From an uncultured bacterium (GTDB taxonomy: Bacteria > CSSED10-310 > CALFER01), in NCBI GenBank assembly GCA_937951895.1, contig CALFER010000091.1, positions 90,676-154,675 of the forward strand: 64,000 bases of DNA, read 5' to 3'. Position 1 is the first letter of the stretch, and each line of letters opens with the position of its first letter. Positions 55,229 through 64,000 of this stretch are shown in pieces. Position numbers and translations under genes: made by a program. The notes under the pieces are model-generated. The model saw only the letters and a program-made list of their open reading frames with translations. It was not told where the DNA came from and ran no database searches.

Positions 55229-56257
55229 CTACCACAGATGCGCCATTTTGAGGAGATCGAAGCAGAGCATAGCGGCGATTGCCGAGAAAGGGATCGTCAC
55301 GATCCAAGCCCAGACAATACGTGTGGCGACACCCCATTTGATGGCGGATAACTTCGATGTCGCACCGACACCGACGATCGCGCCGGCAATGGTATGCGTG
55401 GTCGAAACCGGAATTCCGCAATGGGTTGCGAGAAACAGAGTGAACGCGCCGGCTGTTTCGGCGCAAAACCCGCCGATTGGTTTGAGTTTGGTGATTTTCA
55501 TGCCCATGGTCTTGACGATCCGCCAGCCTCCGAGCGCCGTGCCGATTCCCATTGCCGCGTGGCAGGACAGAATGATCCACAATGTGTCGGGATTGGTGAG
55601 TGTCAGTTGAACGTCGGGTTTCATCATGTTCGCAGCGATCAGGAGTGCCATGATGATCCCCATCGTCTTCTGTGCATCGTTACCACCGTGACCCAATGAG
55701 TACAGAGCGGCTGAAACGAGCTGCATTTTACGGAAAACATGATCGATGGATGTCGGTCGCTGGGAACGCACAAGCCAGAGCACTCCCAGCATGATCAGGA
55801 ATCCGATCAGCATACCGATCAGTGGTGACAGGGGGATGAAGCTGGCGGTGGCGATGATTTTTTCCCATCGTATCGAGTCACTGCCGGAGTATGCATAACC
55901 GGCTCCTGCAAAGCCCCCGATCAGGGCATGGGACGAACTGGTCGGCAATCCGAGATACCAGGTGATGAGGTCCCAGATGATAGCGCCGAGGAGACCGGCG
56001 AGAACGACATAGAGAAACACGGGATCTTCGGGGCGGATCACGACGATTTTGGAGATTGTATCGGCGACACGCGGAGCGAAGATGAACATGGCGACAAAGT
56101 TGAAGAAAGCGGCCCAGAGCACTGCGATCCGCGGGCTCAGAACGCGTGTTGAAACGACCGTGGCGATCGAATTGGCGGCATCGTGAAAACCGTTGATCAC
56201 GTCGAACGCAAGTGCTATCAGGATTGTGAGGATGACGAGGAACCAGCCGAGGTCCAT
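55229..56257 (-). CDS. pit: PiT-family inorganic phosphate transporter
   Basis: A 342-residue transporter with about ten membrane segments. It carries the duplicated PiT signature: FDVINGFHDAANSIATVVSTR near the N-terminus and LGHGGNDAQKTMGIIM in the second half, plus GLPTSSSHALIGG and GIPVSTTHTIAGAIVG. It imports phosphate with a cation. It lies 4 bases downstream of the PhoU-like gene, the usual pairing. Confidence 0.95.
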   Translation of the reverse strand: MDLGWFLVILTILIALAFDVINGFHDAANSIATVVSTRVLSPRIAVLWAAFFNFVAMFIFAPRVADTISKIVVIRPEDPVFLYVVLAGLLGAIIWDLITWYLGLPTSSSHALIGGFAGAGYAYSGSDSIRWEKIIATASFIPLSPLIGMLIGFLIMLGVLWLVRSQRPTSIDHVFRKMQLVSAALYSLGHGGNDAQKTMGIIMALLIAANMMKPDVQLTLTNPDTLWIILSCHAAMGIGTALGGWRIVKTMGMKITKLKPIGGFCAETAGAFTLFLATHCGIPVSTTHTIAGAIVGVGATSKLSAIKWGVATRIVWAWIVTIPFSAIAAMLCFDLLKMAHLW

Positions 56258-56261
56258 ATGT

Positions 56262-56888
56262 TCAGGTGGCCTCGATGACGATGCCTTCGATGATGTTCGC
56301 GACATCTTCGCATCGGTCGGTGGCCTTTTCCAGAAACTCGAGGATTTCCTTCCACTTGATCACTTCGATCGGTGATGTTGCATCCTTGAACAGCCTGACG
56401 ACCGCATTCCGGTGAATCACATCCGCTTCGTTCTCGAAAAGATGAAGCTGAATACACCTTTTACTGATTTCCTGCGCATTTTTCATATTGCGCATCAGTT
56501 TGAGAATTTCTTCAAGTTCCGTGCCGGCACGCACCAGAACATCCGCCATTTTGGCGGCCTCAGGACGGATTTCAGTGATCTCATACAATCCGATCCGCGC
56601 CGCCGCTCCATCGATGGAATCGATGACATCATCGAGCTGTTTGATCAGGTGATGAATATCCGTTCGATCAACCGGAGTGATGAATGTCTGATGCAGCGCG
56701 CGGATGCATTGATGTGTCACGGCGTCCGCTTCATGTTCGAGTTCCTTGATTCGGAGAATATGGGTTGTGAAGTGCGTCGTTTCCTGTGTCAGAGCCAGGA
56801 ACTGACGACAGGTTTCGGACGCAATCTGTGCGATCTGATCGAAGAAGTCATAAAAATCGAGGTTTTTGGGGAGCAGTCTTCTGAACAT
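56262..56888 (-). CDS. DUF47/PhoU-like regulator of PiT transport
   Basis: A 208-residue all-helical protein of the DUF47 family (FDQIAQIASETCRQFLAL, KELEHEADAVTH, RTDIHHLIKQLDDVIDSIDG). Members pair with PiT transporters and probably regulate them. The ATG at 56888 follows GGAGG at a somewhat long distance; a start seven codons upstream is open. Confidence 0.93.
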   Translation of the reverse strand: MFRRLLPKNLDFYDFFDQIAQIASETCRQFLALTQETTHFTTHILRIKELEHEADAVTHQCIRALHQTFITPVDRTDIHHLIKQLDDVIDSIDGAAARIGLYEITEIRPEAAKMADVLVRAGTELEEILKLMRNMKNAQEISKRCIQLHLFENEADVIHRNAVVRLFKDATSPIEVIKWKEILEFLEKATDRCEDVANIIEGIVIEAT

Positions 56889-56951
56889 GGTGTGAACCTC
56901 CGCGAGCAACCTGAGAACGGTTTGATCGGAGATGATCTCAAAACCGGCGTC

Positions 56952-56980
56952 AGGTTAGGATTCGATCAGGATAATGTCAA
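56952..56980 (-). promoter_or_regulatory. candidate promoter for the PhoU-like/pit operon
   Basis: On the minus strand TTGACA (56975-56980), a 17-base spacer and TAACCT (56952-56957) lie about 65 bases before the start codon. The -35 is perfect, the -10 weak. Confidence 0.5.
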
Positions 56981-57001
56981 GGTACAGTCCGATTGGGTCT
57001 C

Positions 57002-57031
57002 TTGAGAACAGCGAATATTCCCTTGTATAGT
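57002..57031 (+). promoter_or_regulatory. sigma70-type promoter for the S51 peptidase/CLC pair
   Basis: TTGAGA (57002-57007), an 18-base spacer and TATAGT (57026-57031) lie about 40 bases before the start at 57071, divergent from the pit promoter. Confidence 0.6.
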
Positions 57032-57070
57032 GAATGCCATCACGGTGTGATTACCCTGGAGGAAGTCAGC

Positions 57071-58012
57071 ATGGAACCGTCAGCATTGATCTACAGTTCT
57101 CACGACCGATGCAACCTCATTCACAATGACTGGATCGTTCAGCGTGCGCTGAGAGGCAATCGCAGGATCTTGTACCTGCCATTCTCGGAGGGCGTCACCA
57201 ATGACGGGAACATTGTTGAGCGTCAGGAATACGGCTGGAGCAAGTTCCGTTTTTTCTTCAACTACTATCAGTCTTTCGGGTTGGAACCTTCGACTTTCTT
57301 CTGGTCCGATGATCTCAAGCGTTCCGACATCGATGTGCTCTATCATTCACTGGCTCATGATGAAGTGGTCATCCTGGGTGGAGGAAATCCTTCGACCGGT
57401 CTGGAACGATACAAAGCGACCGGCGCGCTCTTCTATCAGGATCCGGACTCATTTGAAAAGACATTGAAGTGGCGGCAGGAGCGCGGGATGCTGACTGTCG
57501 GTTTTTCGGCGGGTGTCGACCAGTTGTGCCAGTTCTTTCACGGGGCCGGAGAATACGATATTCCGGACCCGCATGGTTTCGGTTTGTGCCGGAACATCAT
57601 TGCCGCATCGCATTTCGATTCCGGCCGGGAGGATTCCCTCAAGCGCACAGCCGCACGATTCCCGACCTGCTTCGTGTTCGGATTCCCGAATGATTCCGGT
57701 CTGGCACTCTATCAAGGCGGGCTTCCGTCCGGGAACATGTGGCAGGTAATCGAGATGATCATCGATAACTCCTGGCATTGGCCGCGTGATCAGCATCACA
57801 TCAAGACACGGCACGGGATGAAGATACAGCACGTTTATCCGGACGGCCGCCATTGGGGATTCAATGGCGGCGACAGACTGGTCCGCATCCAATCACTCGA
57901 TGGACAGTACAACGAATCCTTCGTGGTACCTCCGTTCGGACCGATCCGGGATTACTGGACACAGAACGATACCGGATATCATTCGATCGGTCAGATACTC
58001 GAGACGCATTGA
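57071..58012 (+). CDS. S51-family (dipeptidase E/cyanophycinase-like) peptidase
   Basis: A 313-residue cytoplasmic protein with a class-I glutamine-amidotransferase-like fold. The nucleophile elbow is VGFSAGVDQL (Ser), preceded by VILGGGNPS, as in dipeptidase E and cyanophycinase. No signal peptide. GGAGG lies 9 bases before the ATG. Its stop overlaps the TTG start of the CLC gene. The precise peptide substrate is unknown. Confidence 0.8.
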   Translation: MEPSALIYSSHDRCNLIHNDWIVQRALRGNRRILYLPFSEGVTNDGNIVERQEYGWSKFRFFFNYYQSFGLEPSTFFWSDDLKRSDIDVLYHSLAHDEVVILGGGNPSTGLERYKATGALFYQDPDSFEKTLKWRQERGMLTVGFSAGVDQLCQFFHGAGEYDIPDPHGFGLCRNIIAASHFDSGREDSLKRTAARFPTCFVFGFPNDSGLALYQGGLPSGNMWQVIEMIIDNSWHWPRDQHHIKTRHGMKIQHVYPDGRHWGFNGGDRLVRIQSLDGQYNESFVVPPFGPIRDYWTQNDTGYHSIGQILETH

Positions 58013-59625
58013 ACCACTCGATTTCAGCAGAGTCTCAAGGCACAGCCTCATTCCCAGAATCGGTTCGCCGGCTGAAAGTCATCCGGCAGCGACGTCGAAC
58101 CCAATTCGGCAGAGCGGTGTTTGTGGGGGCGGCGTCCGGACTGATCGCTGTCGCGTTCCAGGCGTCTCTGTATCATGCCGAAGCGCTTCGTGTATCGGTG
58201 ATCGGGTGGATCCAATCCCAAATCGGCTCATTCGGAATGATCGTCCCCATGGTGTTTTCGGCATTTCTTGGTTCCGTTGCGGTGTATCTGACGCGACGGT
58301 ATGCTCCCGAAGCTTCCGGAAGCGGTATTCCTCATCTGAAGGGCGTTTTGATGAATGTCCGGAAGATGAACTGGATTCGCATCCTTCTGGTGAAATTCAC
58401 GGGTGGATTGTTGGCAATCGGAGCTGGGTTTTCGCTGGGTCGCGAAGGTCCGACGGTCCAGATGGGTGCCGCAGCCGGGAAAATGGTCTCGATGATCGTG
58501 AAAGCGCGACCGCGAGAGCGGAAGCATTTGCTTGCATGCGGTGCGGGAGCCGGTCTTGCGGCCGCATTCAACGCCCCGCTCGCCGGATTCATCTTCGTGA
58601 TCGAGGAACTGCAGCGGGATCTGTCACCGATCACATACGGCACCGCACTGATTGCCTCGGTCATGGCCGATATCATGACGCGGACACTGATCGGGGAAGC
58701 CCCGGCTTTTCATCTCCAAGGATTCCCGATGGTTCCGCTCATCGGTTTGCCCTACATCGCTGTGCTGGGTGTCCTCGTCGGATATCTCGGTGCATTGTTC
58801 AATCGATCCCTCCTCTACGTCCAAGCCTTCTATGCGCATTCATCCATGAAGACCACGATACAGCGAACGGCCCTGGTAGGCGCGCTCGTTGGACTCGGCA
58901 CATGGTTCATTCCGCTTGCAGTCGGGAGCGGTCATGGAACGGTCGAAACGATTCTGGCGGGTCAATCGGAGTGGACCAGCATAGTGAAACTGGGCGTCTT
59001 TCTGCTTCTGTCCAAATGGTGTCTCACGGTTCTGAGCTACGGAACCGGATTACCCGGGGGAATCTTCGCGCCGATGCTGGTTCTGGGCGCCATCACCGGC
59101 GTCCTGTTTACCGAACTCGTCACACTGATTCATCCTGCCGCTCCGCTCGACCCCTCATCCGTCGGGTTGATCGGAATGGCAGCGTTCTTCACTGCCACGG
59201 TTCGTGCTCCCCTCACCGGCATCATTCTGATTCTCGAGATGACTGGCAATTATCACCAACTCTTCCCGCTGCTGGTCGTCTGCATGACAGCTTACATCAC
59301 ATCGGAGCGACTCCGGAGCAAACCGATTTATGATGCGCTTCTCGAGGCTGATCTCCAGCGACAGGGCGTTTTCCGGGAGGGGCAATCTGAAGTTGCCGCG
59401 TTTGAAGTCACGGTTGAACCGGAATCGAGAGTCTGTGGGAAACAGGTGCACAAAGCCGGGTTTCCAAACGGATGTCTGCTGATATCGATCAAGAGAGGAC
59501 ACCGGGAATTGATCCCTCACGGCAGCACGATCATCGAGCCGGGAGATGAACTGACACTGGTCGTTTCAACCGACGAACCCGACGCCTATGGCTCAGTGCT
59601 GACGATGTGTCGGGCGGGATGGTAA
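58009..59625 (+). CDS. CLC-family chloride channel/transporter with C-terminal TrkA-C-like domain
   Basis: A 538-residue CLC protein. The pore motifs are GSGIPHLKG, GREGPTVQMGAA (with the gating Glu) and GTGLPGGIFAPMLVLGA. About ten membrane helices fill residues 30-450. The last 80 residues form a TrkA-C-like domain (SRVCGKQV...IIEPGDELTLVVS). The only sensible start overlapping the previous stop is a TTG (58009); the frame is open further up. The 3' end overlaps the convergent M28 gene by 33 bases. Confidence 0.92.
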   Translation: MNHSISAESQGTASFPESVRRLKVIRQRRRTQFGRAVFVGAASGLIAVAFQASLYHAEALRVSVIGWIQSQIGSFGMIVPMVFSAFLGSVAVYLTRRYAPEASGSGIPHLKGVLMNVRKMNWIRILLVKFTGGLLAIGAGFSLGREGPTVQMGAAAGKMVSMIVKARPRERKHLLACGAGAGLAAAFNAPLAGFIFVIEELQRDLSPITYGTALIASVMADIMTRTLIGEAPAFHLQGFPMVPLIGLPYIAVLGVLVGYLGALFNRSLLYVQAFYAHSSMKTTIQRTALVGALVGLGTWFIPLAVGSGHGTVETILAGQSEWTSIVKLGVFLLLSKWCLTVLSYGTGLPGGIFAPMLVLGAITGVLFTELVTLIHPAAPLDPSSVGLIGMAAFFTATVRAPLTGIILILEMTGNYHQLFPLLVVCMTAYITSERLRSKPIYDALLEADLQRQGVFREGQSEVAAFEVTVEPESRVCGKQVHKAGFPNGCLLISIKRGHRELIPHGSTIIEPGDELTLVVSTDEPDAYGSVLTMCRAGW

Positions 59626-62208
59626 CCAGCGGCGCCCATTCAATACGATCAGACCACTCACGACAAGGATCAGCAGTGCGGATCCGCTGCCGGATGTCGC
59701 CGGTACGGGTTGAGGTGTGACAGTCGGCGTGACGGTCGGAGGCGGAGAGGTGTGCGTGGCGGTAGCCGTGGGAGTCCGGGTCGGCGTCATCGTCGGCGGC
59801 ACCGGCGTGCTTGTGTAAGTGGATGTTGGCGTTCGCGTCGGGGTCGCCGTCGAGGGCATCTGCGTCGGGGTGCGCGTGGAAGTCGGTGATGCGGTCGGAG
59901 TTCGGGTGGGTGTGACGGTCGGAGGCGGAGCAGTGTGTGTGGCGGTAGGCGTGGGAGTCCGGGTCGGCGTCATCGTCGGCGGCACCGGCGTGCTTGTGTA
60001 AGTGGATGTTGGCGTTCGCGTCGGGGTCGCCGTCCCGATTGCCGTGGCCCATCCGGTCAAACAGACATCGTCGATGTTCCAGCCGCAGAACGTCCATCCG
60101 GAATCGGTCGGCCCCATGGTCCACCGGAGTTTGACCTGTGACTGGTTATCGGCAATCGCGCTGATATCGAAACTCCAGTGCTCCCATGCTCCGCCATTGA
60201 GCGTCCCTGTGTTCTCCCAGACGGCACTCCAGGTCGTCCCGTTGTCCGAAGATACATGAATACGTGCGTGATCGTAGGTGGATTCTTCGACACCGAGCCA
60301 GCACCAGAAATCGAGCATGGTATCGGTCGACAGGGAACAATCGATCGTTCCTGTCGTCAGGGTGCGTTCGGTTGTGATACTGTTCGCATAATCTCCGCTG
60401 AGATTGTATCCATATACATTTGTACCGGTATACCCGGAAGTCGGGTCCGGTTCTCCGTATGCGCCTCCGCTGCCGGTCGGTTGTCCCCATTGGAACATCT
60501 GGCTGCCGGTGCCGCCAGAAACAGTCCACCCCGGATTGACATCCATGTTCCAGCATGCGATCGAGACCTGGTTTCGGGCAGTGACGGTCAGATCGATCGG
60601 GGTCGTCCGCATGTATCCGCCGTCTGCCGTGATCGTCACACCGAATCGCACGACAGTCCCTTCCGCAGTACCGGCACCGAAGGCAATCTGAAACGGCGCA
60701 GCCGAGTTATCCAGAATCTGCATCTGCGACATGGTCCCGAAAGCATGCGCCCCCTGGACAATCGTGACATCCGCGCAGTTGACCGAGCAGGAAAGGGAGG
60801 CATTCACATTCGTGGCACTGGATCCCAGACGGTTCTGGATTGTAATCGTCAGACCGATCTGTTCACCGGGATCCACATTTCCGTCGTTATCCCCCGAACT
60901 GTCATCGATTGTATGGGCTGTGAGGTAGATATCGAGGGGGATTGCGCATGTCACAAGAGTTGCCAAGGCGGCTTTTGTGAAGTTCATGGCGAGAGGCCAG
61001 GAGTTCAGACTCAGAGGAATCGTATCGTTCGCCGAGTGAATGTAGGGGCTGTAGTTCGGTTCGTCCTCGAAGAACATGATCGCCGAATATCCGTGATCGT
61101 TAAAGGGTTCATGATCCGATCCGGCACCGTACGGAAGCTCGTTGTCTTTCTTGAGCGTTCCCGGAATATAGTCATCGATTGCCTGGAAGGCGATCGTTTC
61201 AAGCCACATGGAGGCGGAGTCGGCGACGACATCGAGATCCGCGGGATACCCGGGCTTTTCATAGCCGATCATATCCAGATTGATCATCCCGACGATATTC
61301 GTATTGGCACTGTCGGCAGCGGCGGCATAGGCTTCACTGCCATACAATCCTCTCTCCTCGCTGGCAAAAAGAACAAACTCGATTGTATCTTCAAAATCGT
61401 ATTGATTCAAAATACGCGCGATCTCCAGAACCGCCCCGGTGCCGCTGCCGTTGTCGTCCGCGCCAGGAGCGTTCGTTTGCGCATAGGAATCATAGTGAGC
61501 ACCGATGACCCAGATACGATTCGGGTTGACACTCCCTGTTTTTTTGGCGATGACATTGTCCGAGCATGTGTCGAAGCTCTGATAACGGATATCTGTGAAG
61601 CCATAGGATGAAAACTGATTATAAATATATGTCGCCGCATTCGCTCCATGTCCGGGCGAACAGGAATAACGGTCTCCGAAAGCGACCAGGTCGTTCAGCA
61701 GCGCCTGGTAGTTGGTCAGCGAGACCTGGTTCACCATTGACTGGATGAAAGACTGAGCAGCTCGGGAAGCCTTGGGTTGTTGTGCCGGCCGTGCCTTTCG
61801 GATCGGACGAATCGGAATGACCTTGACCTCATAACCGGCAGCAGCGAAGATACCGGTATCCACAGTATCCTTCACCCTCAGCAGCAGGACGCCGTTGCGT
61901 TCGAGCATCACACTGCTTCGGAATGATTCCGGGAAATCGACTGATGGTCTCACCGGGCTGACCACAACGAGCTTCATGTCTGCAGGCATCGGGAAACTTG
62001 CGATTGTTGCGGGGCTCGGAAGCACGTCATCCGGCACCAGAATCGGGCAATCCAGAAAGCGACCGATGACCATGTATCCTTTGTTCAACAATGAATCCAC
62101 GGTGTTTTGTTTCGGATCAGCAACCAGAATCCGTGTATCGGCCCGAGCGCTCGAAACGAAACAGATGAAGCATGCGAGTGATATGAGAAGACGGTTCATT
62201 CTGACCAT
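59593..62208 (-). CDS. secreted M28 aminopeptidase with Thr/Pro-repeat tail and C-terminal anchor
   Basis: An 871-residue protein: signal peptide (LLISLACFICFVSSARA), an M28 zinc-peptidase domain (about 165-430: HYDSYAQTNAPGADDNGSG, EERGLYGSEAY, NLDMIGYE, GSDHEPF), a beta-sandwich region, a DUF-like jelly-roll and a Thr/Pro/Ser linker of about 105 residues. It ends with a hydrophobic segment SALLILVVSGLIVL and Arg residues, like a protein-sorting tail. GGAGG lies 8 bases before the ATG at 62208. It would be exported and surface-anchored. Confidence 0.88.
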   Translation of the reverse strand: MVRMNRLLISLACFICFVSSARADTRILVADPKQNTVDSLLNKGYMVIGRFLDCPILVPDDVLPSPATIASFPMPADMKLVVVSPVRPSVDFPESFRSSVMLERNGVLLLRVKDTVDTGIFAAAGYEVKVIPIRPIRKARPAQQPKASRAAQSFIQSMVNQVSLTNYQALLNDLVAFGDRYSCSPGHGANAATYIYNQFSSYGFTDIRYQSFDTCSDNVIAKKTGSVNPNRIWVIGAHYDSYAQTNAPGADDNGSGTGAVLEIARILNQYDFEDTIEFVLFASEERGLYGSEAYAAAADSANTNIVGMINLDMIGYEKPGYPADLDVVADSASMWLETIAFQAIDDYIPGTLKKDNELPYGAGSDHEPFNDHGYSAIMFFEDEPNYSPYIHSANDTIPLSLNSWPLAMNFTKAALATLVTCAIPLDIYLTAHTIDDSSGDNDGNVDPGEQIGLTITIQNRLGSSATNVNASLSCSVNCADVTIVQGAHAFGTMSQMQILDNSAAPFQIAFGAGTAEGTVVRFGVTITADGGYMRTTPIDLTVTARNQVSIACWNMDVNPGWTVSGGTGSQMFQWGQPTGSGGAYGEPDPTSGYTGTNVYGYNLSGDYANSITTERTLTTGTIDCSLSTDTMLDFWCWLGVEESTYDHARIHVSSDNGTTWSAVWENTGTLNGGAWEHWSFDISAIADNQSQVKLRWTMGPTDSGWTFCGWNIDDVCLTGWATAIGTATPTRTPTSTYTSTPVPPTMTPTRTPTPTATHTAPPPTVTPTRTPTASPTSTRTPTQMPSTATPTRTPTSTYTSTPVPPTMTPTRTPTATATHTSPPPTVTPTVTPQPVPATSGSGSALLILVVSGLIVLNGRRWLPSRPTHRQH
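59729..60034. repeat. two 123-bp direct repeats coding for the Thr/Pro linker
   Basis: Copies at 59729-59851 and 59912-60034 are nearly identical, 183 bases apart, inside the M28 peptidase gene. They encode the TPTRTPTSTYTSTPVPPT type of linker. Such repeats change copy number easily and are prone to assembly collapse. Confidence 0.85.
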
Positions 62209-62264
62209 GTGCTCAACCTCCGGCGGTTCCTCATGCAAGTTGCATACACAAACGGCTCGTTCCG

Positions 62265-63161
62265 TCATCGAGCCGGGAAAGAGAGATCGGTCAAGACAAG
62301 TGCATGATCGGAGAATCGGAAGGGGACAATTTCGGTTCCGCGAATCGGGATTCCGTTACGCACCCAGATGTGATCGATGGCCATCATGCGAACGGGCAAC
62401 GGCCATGTTGCATGGAAGCCCATTCCCGCTGATTCGAAAGCGTTATGAAAGTTCTTCCTGATCGGTTCGAACGAACATGCTCCGGAAGGGGTATTGAAGT
62501 CACCGAGAATGACATCGGGAATACTTCCATCCGGGTCTCGCGACATCCTCTCGAACATCGACCATCGAGATCGGAAAGGGTTGCTCGATATATCAACCAA
62601 CCGGATCCAGACATCCCGGTGCGAAAACCGAATCCGGCAATCCGAGAACCAGCTTCCATGTCCGGTTTTCTCCCTGATCCCCCCGATGACGTCTCCCCGC
62701 GTGATGACCGTCATACCCTGGCCGAAAGACACGACCTGGTATCTGCCATCAGGACCGATCCGCGTCCGGCTCGGGATTCGGGAGATACCGTTCGATTCCA
62801 CGAGTCCGACGATATCGGGAGAGAACTCGATGAGCGCTTCGAGCGCAAGCGGGAAGCAGTCCCCGATCCGTCCTGCGTTCCACAGAAGAACCCGGGTGTT
62901 CGTTCGATCGTGGCCCGGTCTGTTGAAGCACCAACTCTGGTGTACCCAGAAGAAGACCAGGAGGACGATCAGCATGCACATCGTGATGAGATGCCGATGG
63001 TGATGATGGATACCGAAACAGACCGAGATGCACAACAGGGTGAACAGCACGATTGGCATCGGCAACATATAGAATAGCGGCGCAGTCCAGTCCCATCGAT
63101 CACGCACTGCGACGTGGAGCATCGTGATGAGAAAGGCTATCAACCACAGGAGTTTCTTCAA
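62265..63161 (-). CDS. membrane-anchored endonuclease/exonuclease/phosphatase-family protein
   Basis: A 298-residue protein with two to three N-terminal membrane helices (KKLLWLIAFLITMLHVAV, MLPMPIVLFTLLCISVCFG) and then an EEP domain: LLWNAGRIGD, VGLVESNG, VILGDFNTPSG, DHIWV and FSDHALVLT. These carry the usual metal and catalytic Glu, Asp and His. The catalytic part should face the periplasm. The start is uncertain: TTG 63161 after AGGGAA fits the membrane segment, while the frame is open to 63332. Substrate unknown. Confidence 0.78.
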   Translation of the reverse strand: MKKLLWLIAFLITMLHVAVRDRWDWTAPLFYMLPMPIVLFTLLCISVCFGIHHHHRHLITMCMLIVLLVFFWVHQSWCFNRPGHDRTNTRVLLWNAGRIGDCFPLALEALIEFSPDIVGLVESNGISRIPSRTRIGPDGRYQVVSFGQGMTVITRGDVIGGIREKTGHGSWFSDCRIRFSHRDVWIRLVDISSNPFRSRWSMFERMSRDPDGSIPDVILGDFNTPSGACSFEPIRKNFHNAFESAGMGFHATWPLPVRMMAIDHIWVRNGIPIRGTEIVPFRFSDHALVLTDLSFPAR

Positions 63162-63367
63162 GTTGTGATTCCCTGATGAGCTCTTGAGATCAAAGGCTCT
63201 GTCCGACACTGGTACGCTCCGGAGACATCGGAGCAATGAATGCGAGACTTTACGTGAATTACGAACGCTTTTCAAACCACGTGAAAAAAATCGGATCCTC
63301 GGATCGGAAGGGCACGGGAGAACCGGGATCATTGCAAATTTAACGGTAGCGATCTATTATTTTCAGC

Positions 63368-63954
63368 ATGATCGTTCCAGAAAGCGGAGTACCAGTAACC
63401 GGGTTATCCGGCATTCGAGTTCTTCTGGTTCAACCGGTCGTGATCATCAATGCGGAGAACCCGAAGAAGTATGTTTTCAGCCCGGGCAATGAACTGCCCT
63501 TGAATGTACTGTGCCTGGCGACTTTTCTGCGTACGCATTCGATCGATGCGAAGCTGCTTGATCTGAGGATCCAGTCTGCTCCATGGGAAGAGCTTGAACG
63601 AGTCATCAGGGACTTTGAACCACGGGTCGTCGGGATCACCGCATGTTCCTGTGAAGAAATCGGCGCATCGGTCACGGCAACAAAGGTGAAGGCGATCGAT
63701 CCCTCGATCATGACGGTTTTCGGTGGCATTCAAGCCAGCGCTGAACCGGAAACGATGATCAGTCGTTATCCTCAGTTCGACACACTTGCAGTCGGAGAGG
63801 GCGAGTTCACACTTCTGGAGATCATTCACGCGGTCGCTTCAAACAGTCGCTGGGAATCGATCGAGGGAACGGTGGTTCGCACCGACGGTTCCGTCAGAAG
63901 GAATCCAACCCGCAGCATTTCGGATTCGATCGATGTCTTCCCTGCCCCGGATCG
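63368..63954 (+). CDS. B12-binding radical SAM protein, N-terminal fragment (cut by adapter)
   Basis: About 195 residues of real coding sequence. VRVLLVQPVVI-like start, PLNVLCLATFLRTHSIDAKLLD, VVGITACSCEEIG and VFGGIQASAEPETMI form a cobalamin-binding domain seen in radical SAM enzymes. The radical SAM part lies beyond the contig. The apparent stop at 63974-63976 is in adapter sequence, so the reading frame is not really ended. Confidence 0.7.
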
Positions 63955-64000
63955 AGATCGGAAGAGCGTCGTGTAGGGAAAGAGTGTAGATCTCGGTGGT
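63955..64000. other. Illumina adapter contamination at contig end
   Basis: The last 46 bases begin AGATCGGAAGAGCGTCGTGT and continue as the reverse complement of the standard TruSeq universal adapter. In another frame it gives the well-known GRASCRERV artefact peptide. This stretch is not genomic. Confidence 0.97.

Noticed and set aside
60178..61611. 477-codon plus-strand open frame inside the M28 peptidase gene
   Set aside because: Antisense to well-conserved peptidase motifs; no ribosome site or signal.
62253..62275. Inverted repeat CGGCTCG/CGAGCCG as a terminator of the EEP gene
   Set aside because: It overlaps the gene's stop and is followed by only three T residues; too weak to call.
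63786..63989. 67-codon frame ending GRASCRERV at the right end
   Set aside because: The end of this frame is the translation of Illumina adapter; an artefact.

Overview
The window reads as one end of a draft contig from an uncultured Gram-negative bacterium. Evidence for a diderm envelope: an Mla-type lipid transport operon, a LolB-like gene beside ispE, several predicted outer-membrane barrels and many lipoproteins. I cannot name the phylum from sequence alone. RNA polymerase beta carries an unusual cysteine-rich insertion that may help place it. The last 46 bases (63955-64000) are Illumina adapter, so the right end is an assembly end and the last gene is artificially cut.

Region 1 (1-20.8 kb, all on the minus strand) is a housekeeping block read right to left: TPR lipoprotein, LolB-like gene, ispE, tRNA-Gln, prs, rplY, pth, rpsF, rplI, dnaB, mlaE, mlaF, mlaD, ispF, rlmB, four tRNAs (Thr-UGU, Tyr, Gly, Thr-GGU), tuf, rpmG, tRNA-Trp, secE, nusG, rplK, rplA, rplJ, rplL and rpoB (cut at the left edge). 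The tRNA4-tuf-secE-nusG-rplKAJL-rpoB order is that of the enterobacterial thrU-tyrU-glyT-thrT-tufB region. rpsR is missing from its usual place between rpsF and rplI.

Region 2 (20.9-33.1 kb) is mixed. A minus-strand operon holds a subtilase, a small OM barrel, a YciO/TsaC-like protein, a left-handed beta-helix protein and a B12-binding radical SAM enzyme. Then come mazG, a GAF-GGDEF cyclase, a DksA/TraR-type zinc-finger protein, two lipoproteins, a strong bidirectional terminator and a circularly permuted ATP-grasp protein.

Region 3 (33.4-43.3 kb, plus strand) is the most unusual part and the best candidate for an undescribed system. Eight tightly spaced or overlapping genes encode a secreted TPR protein, a PqqD-like peptide-binding protein, an ATP-grasp ligase, a degenerate ATP-grasp paralogue, a LysA-type PLP decarboxylase, a urea transporter fused to a complete sirtuin, an outer-membrane barrel and a TPR lipoprotein. 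A 10-codon mini-ORF exactly tiles the gap between the two ATP-grasp genes. The parts suggest making or modifying an amino-acid or peptide-derived product, with transport across both membranes. The product itself is unknown.

Region 4 (43.3-64 kb) is accessory: a secreted CnaB/IPT protein, a YidE/AspT-type transporter, a 1243-residue Ser/Thr kinase-ATPase-TPR regulator, a right-handed beta-helix protein, an M1-like metalloprotease, a PiT phosphate transporter with its DUF47/PhoU-like partner, an S51-type peptidase, a CLC channel, an M28 peptidase with a Thr/Pro-repeat tail and C-terminal anchor, an endonuclease/exonuclease/phosphatase protein, and the truncated radical SAM gene. No stretch longer than about 300 bases lacks a gene; I saw no CRISPR array, insertion sequence, rRNA or prophage.
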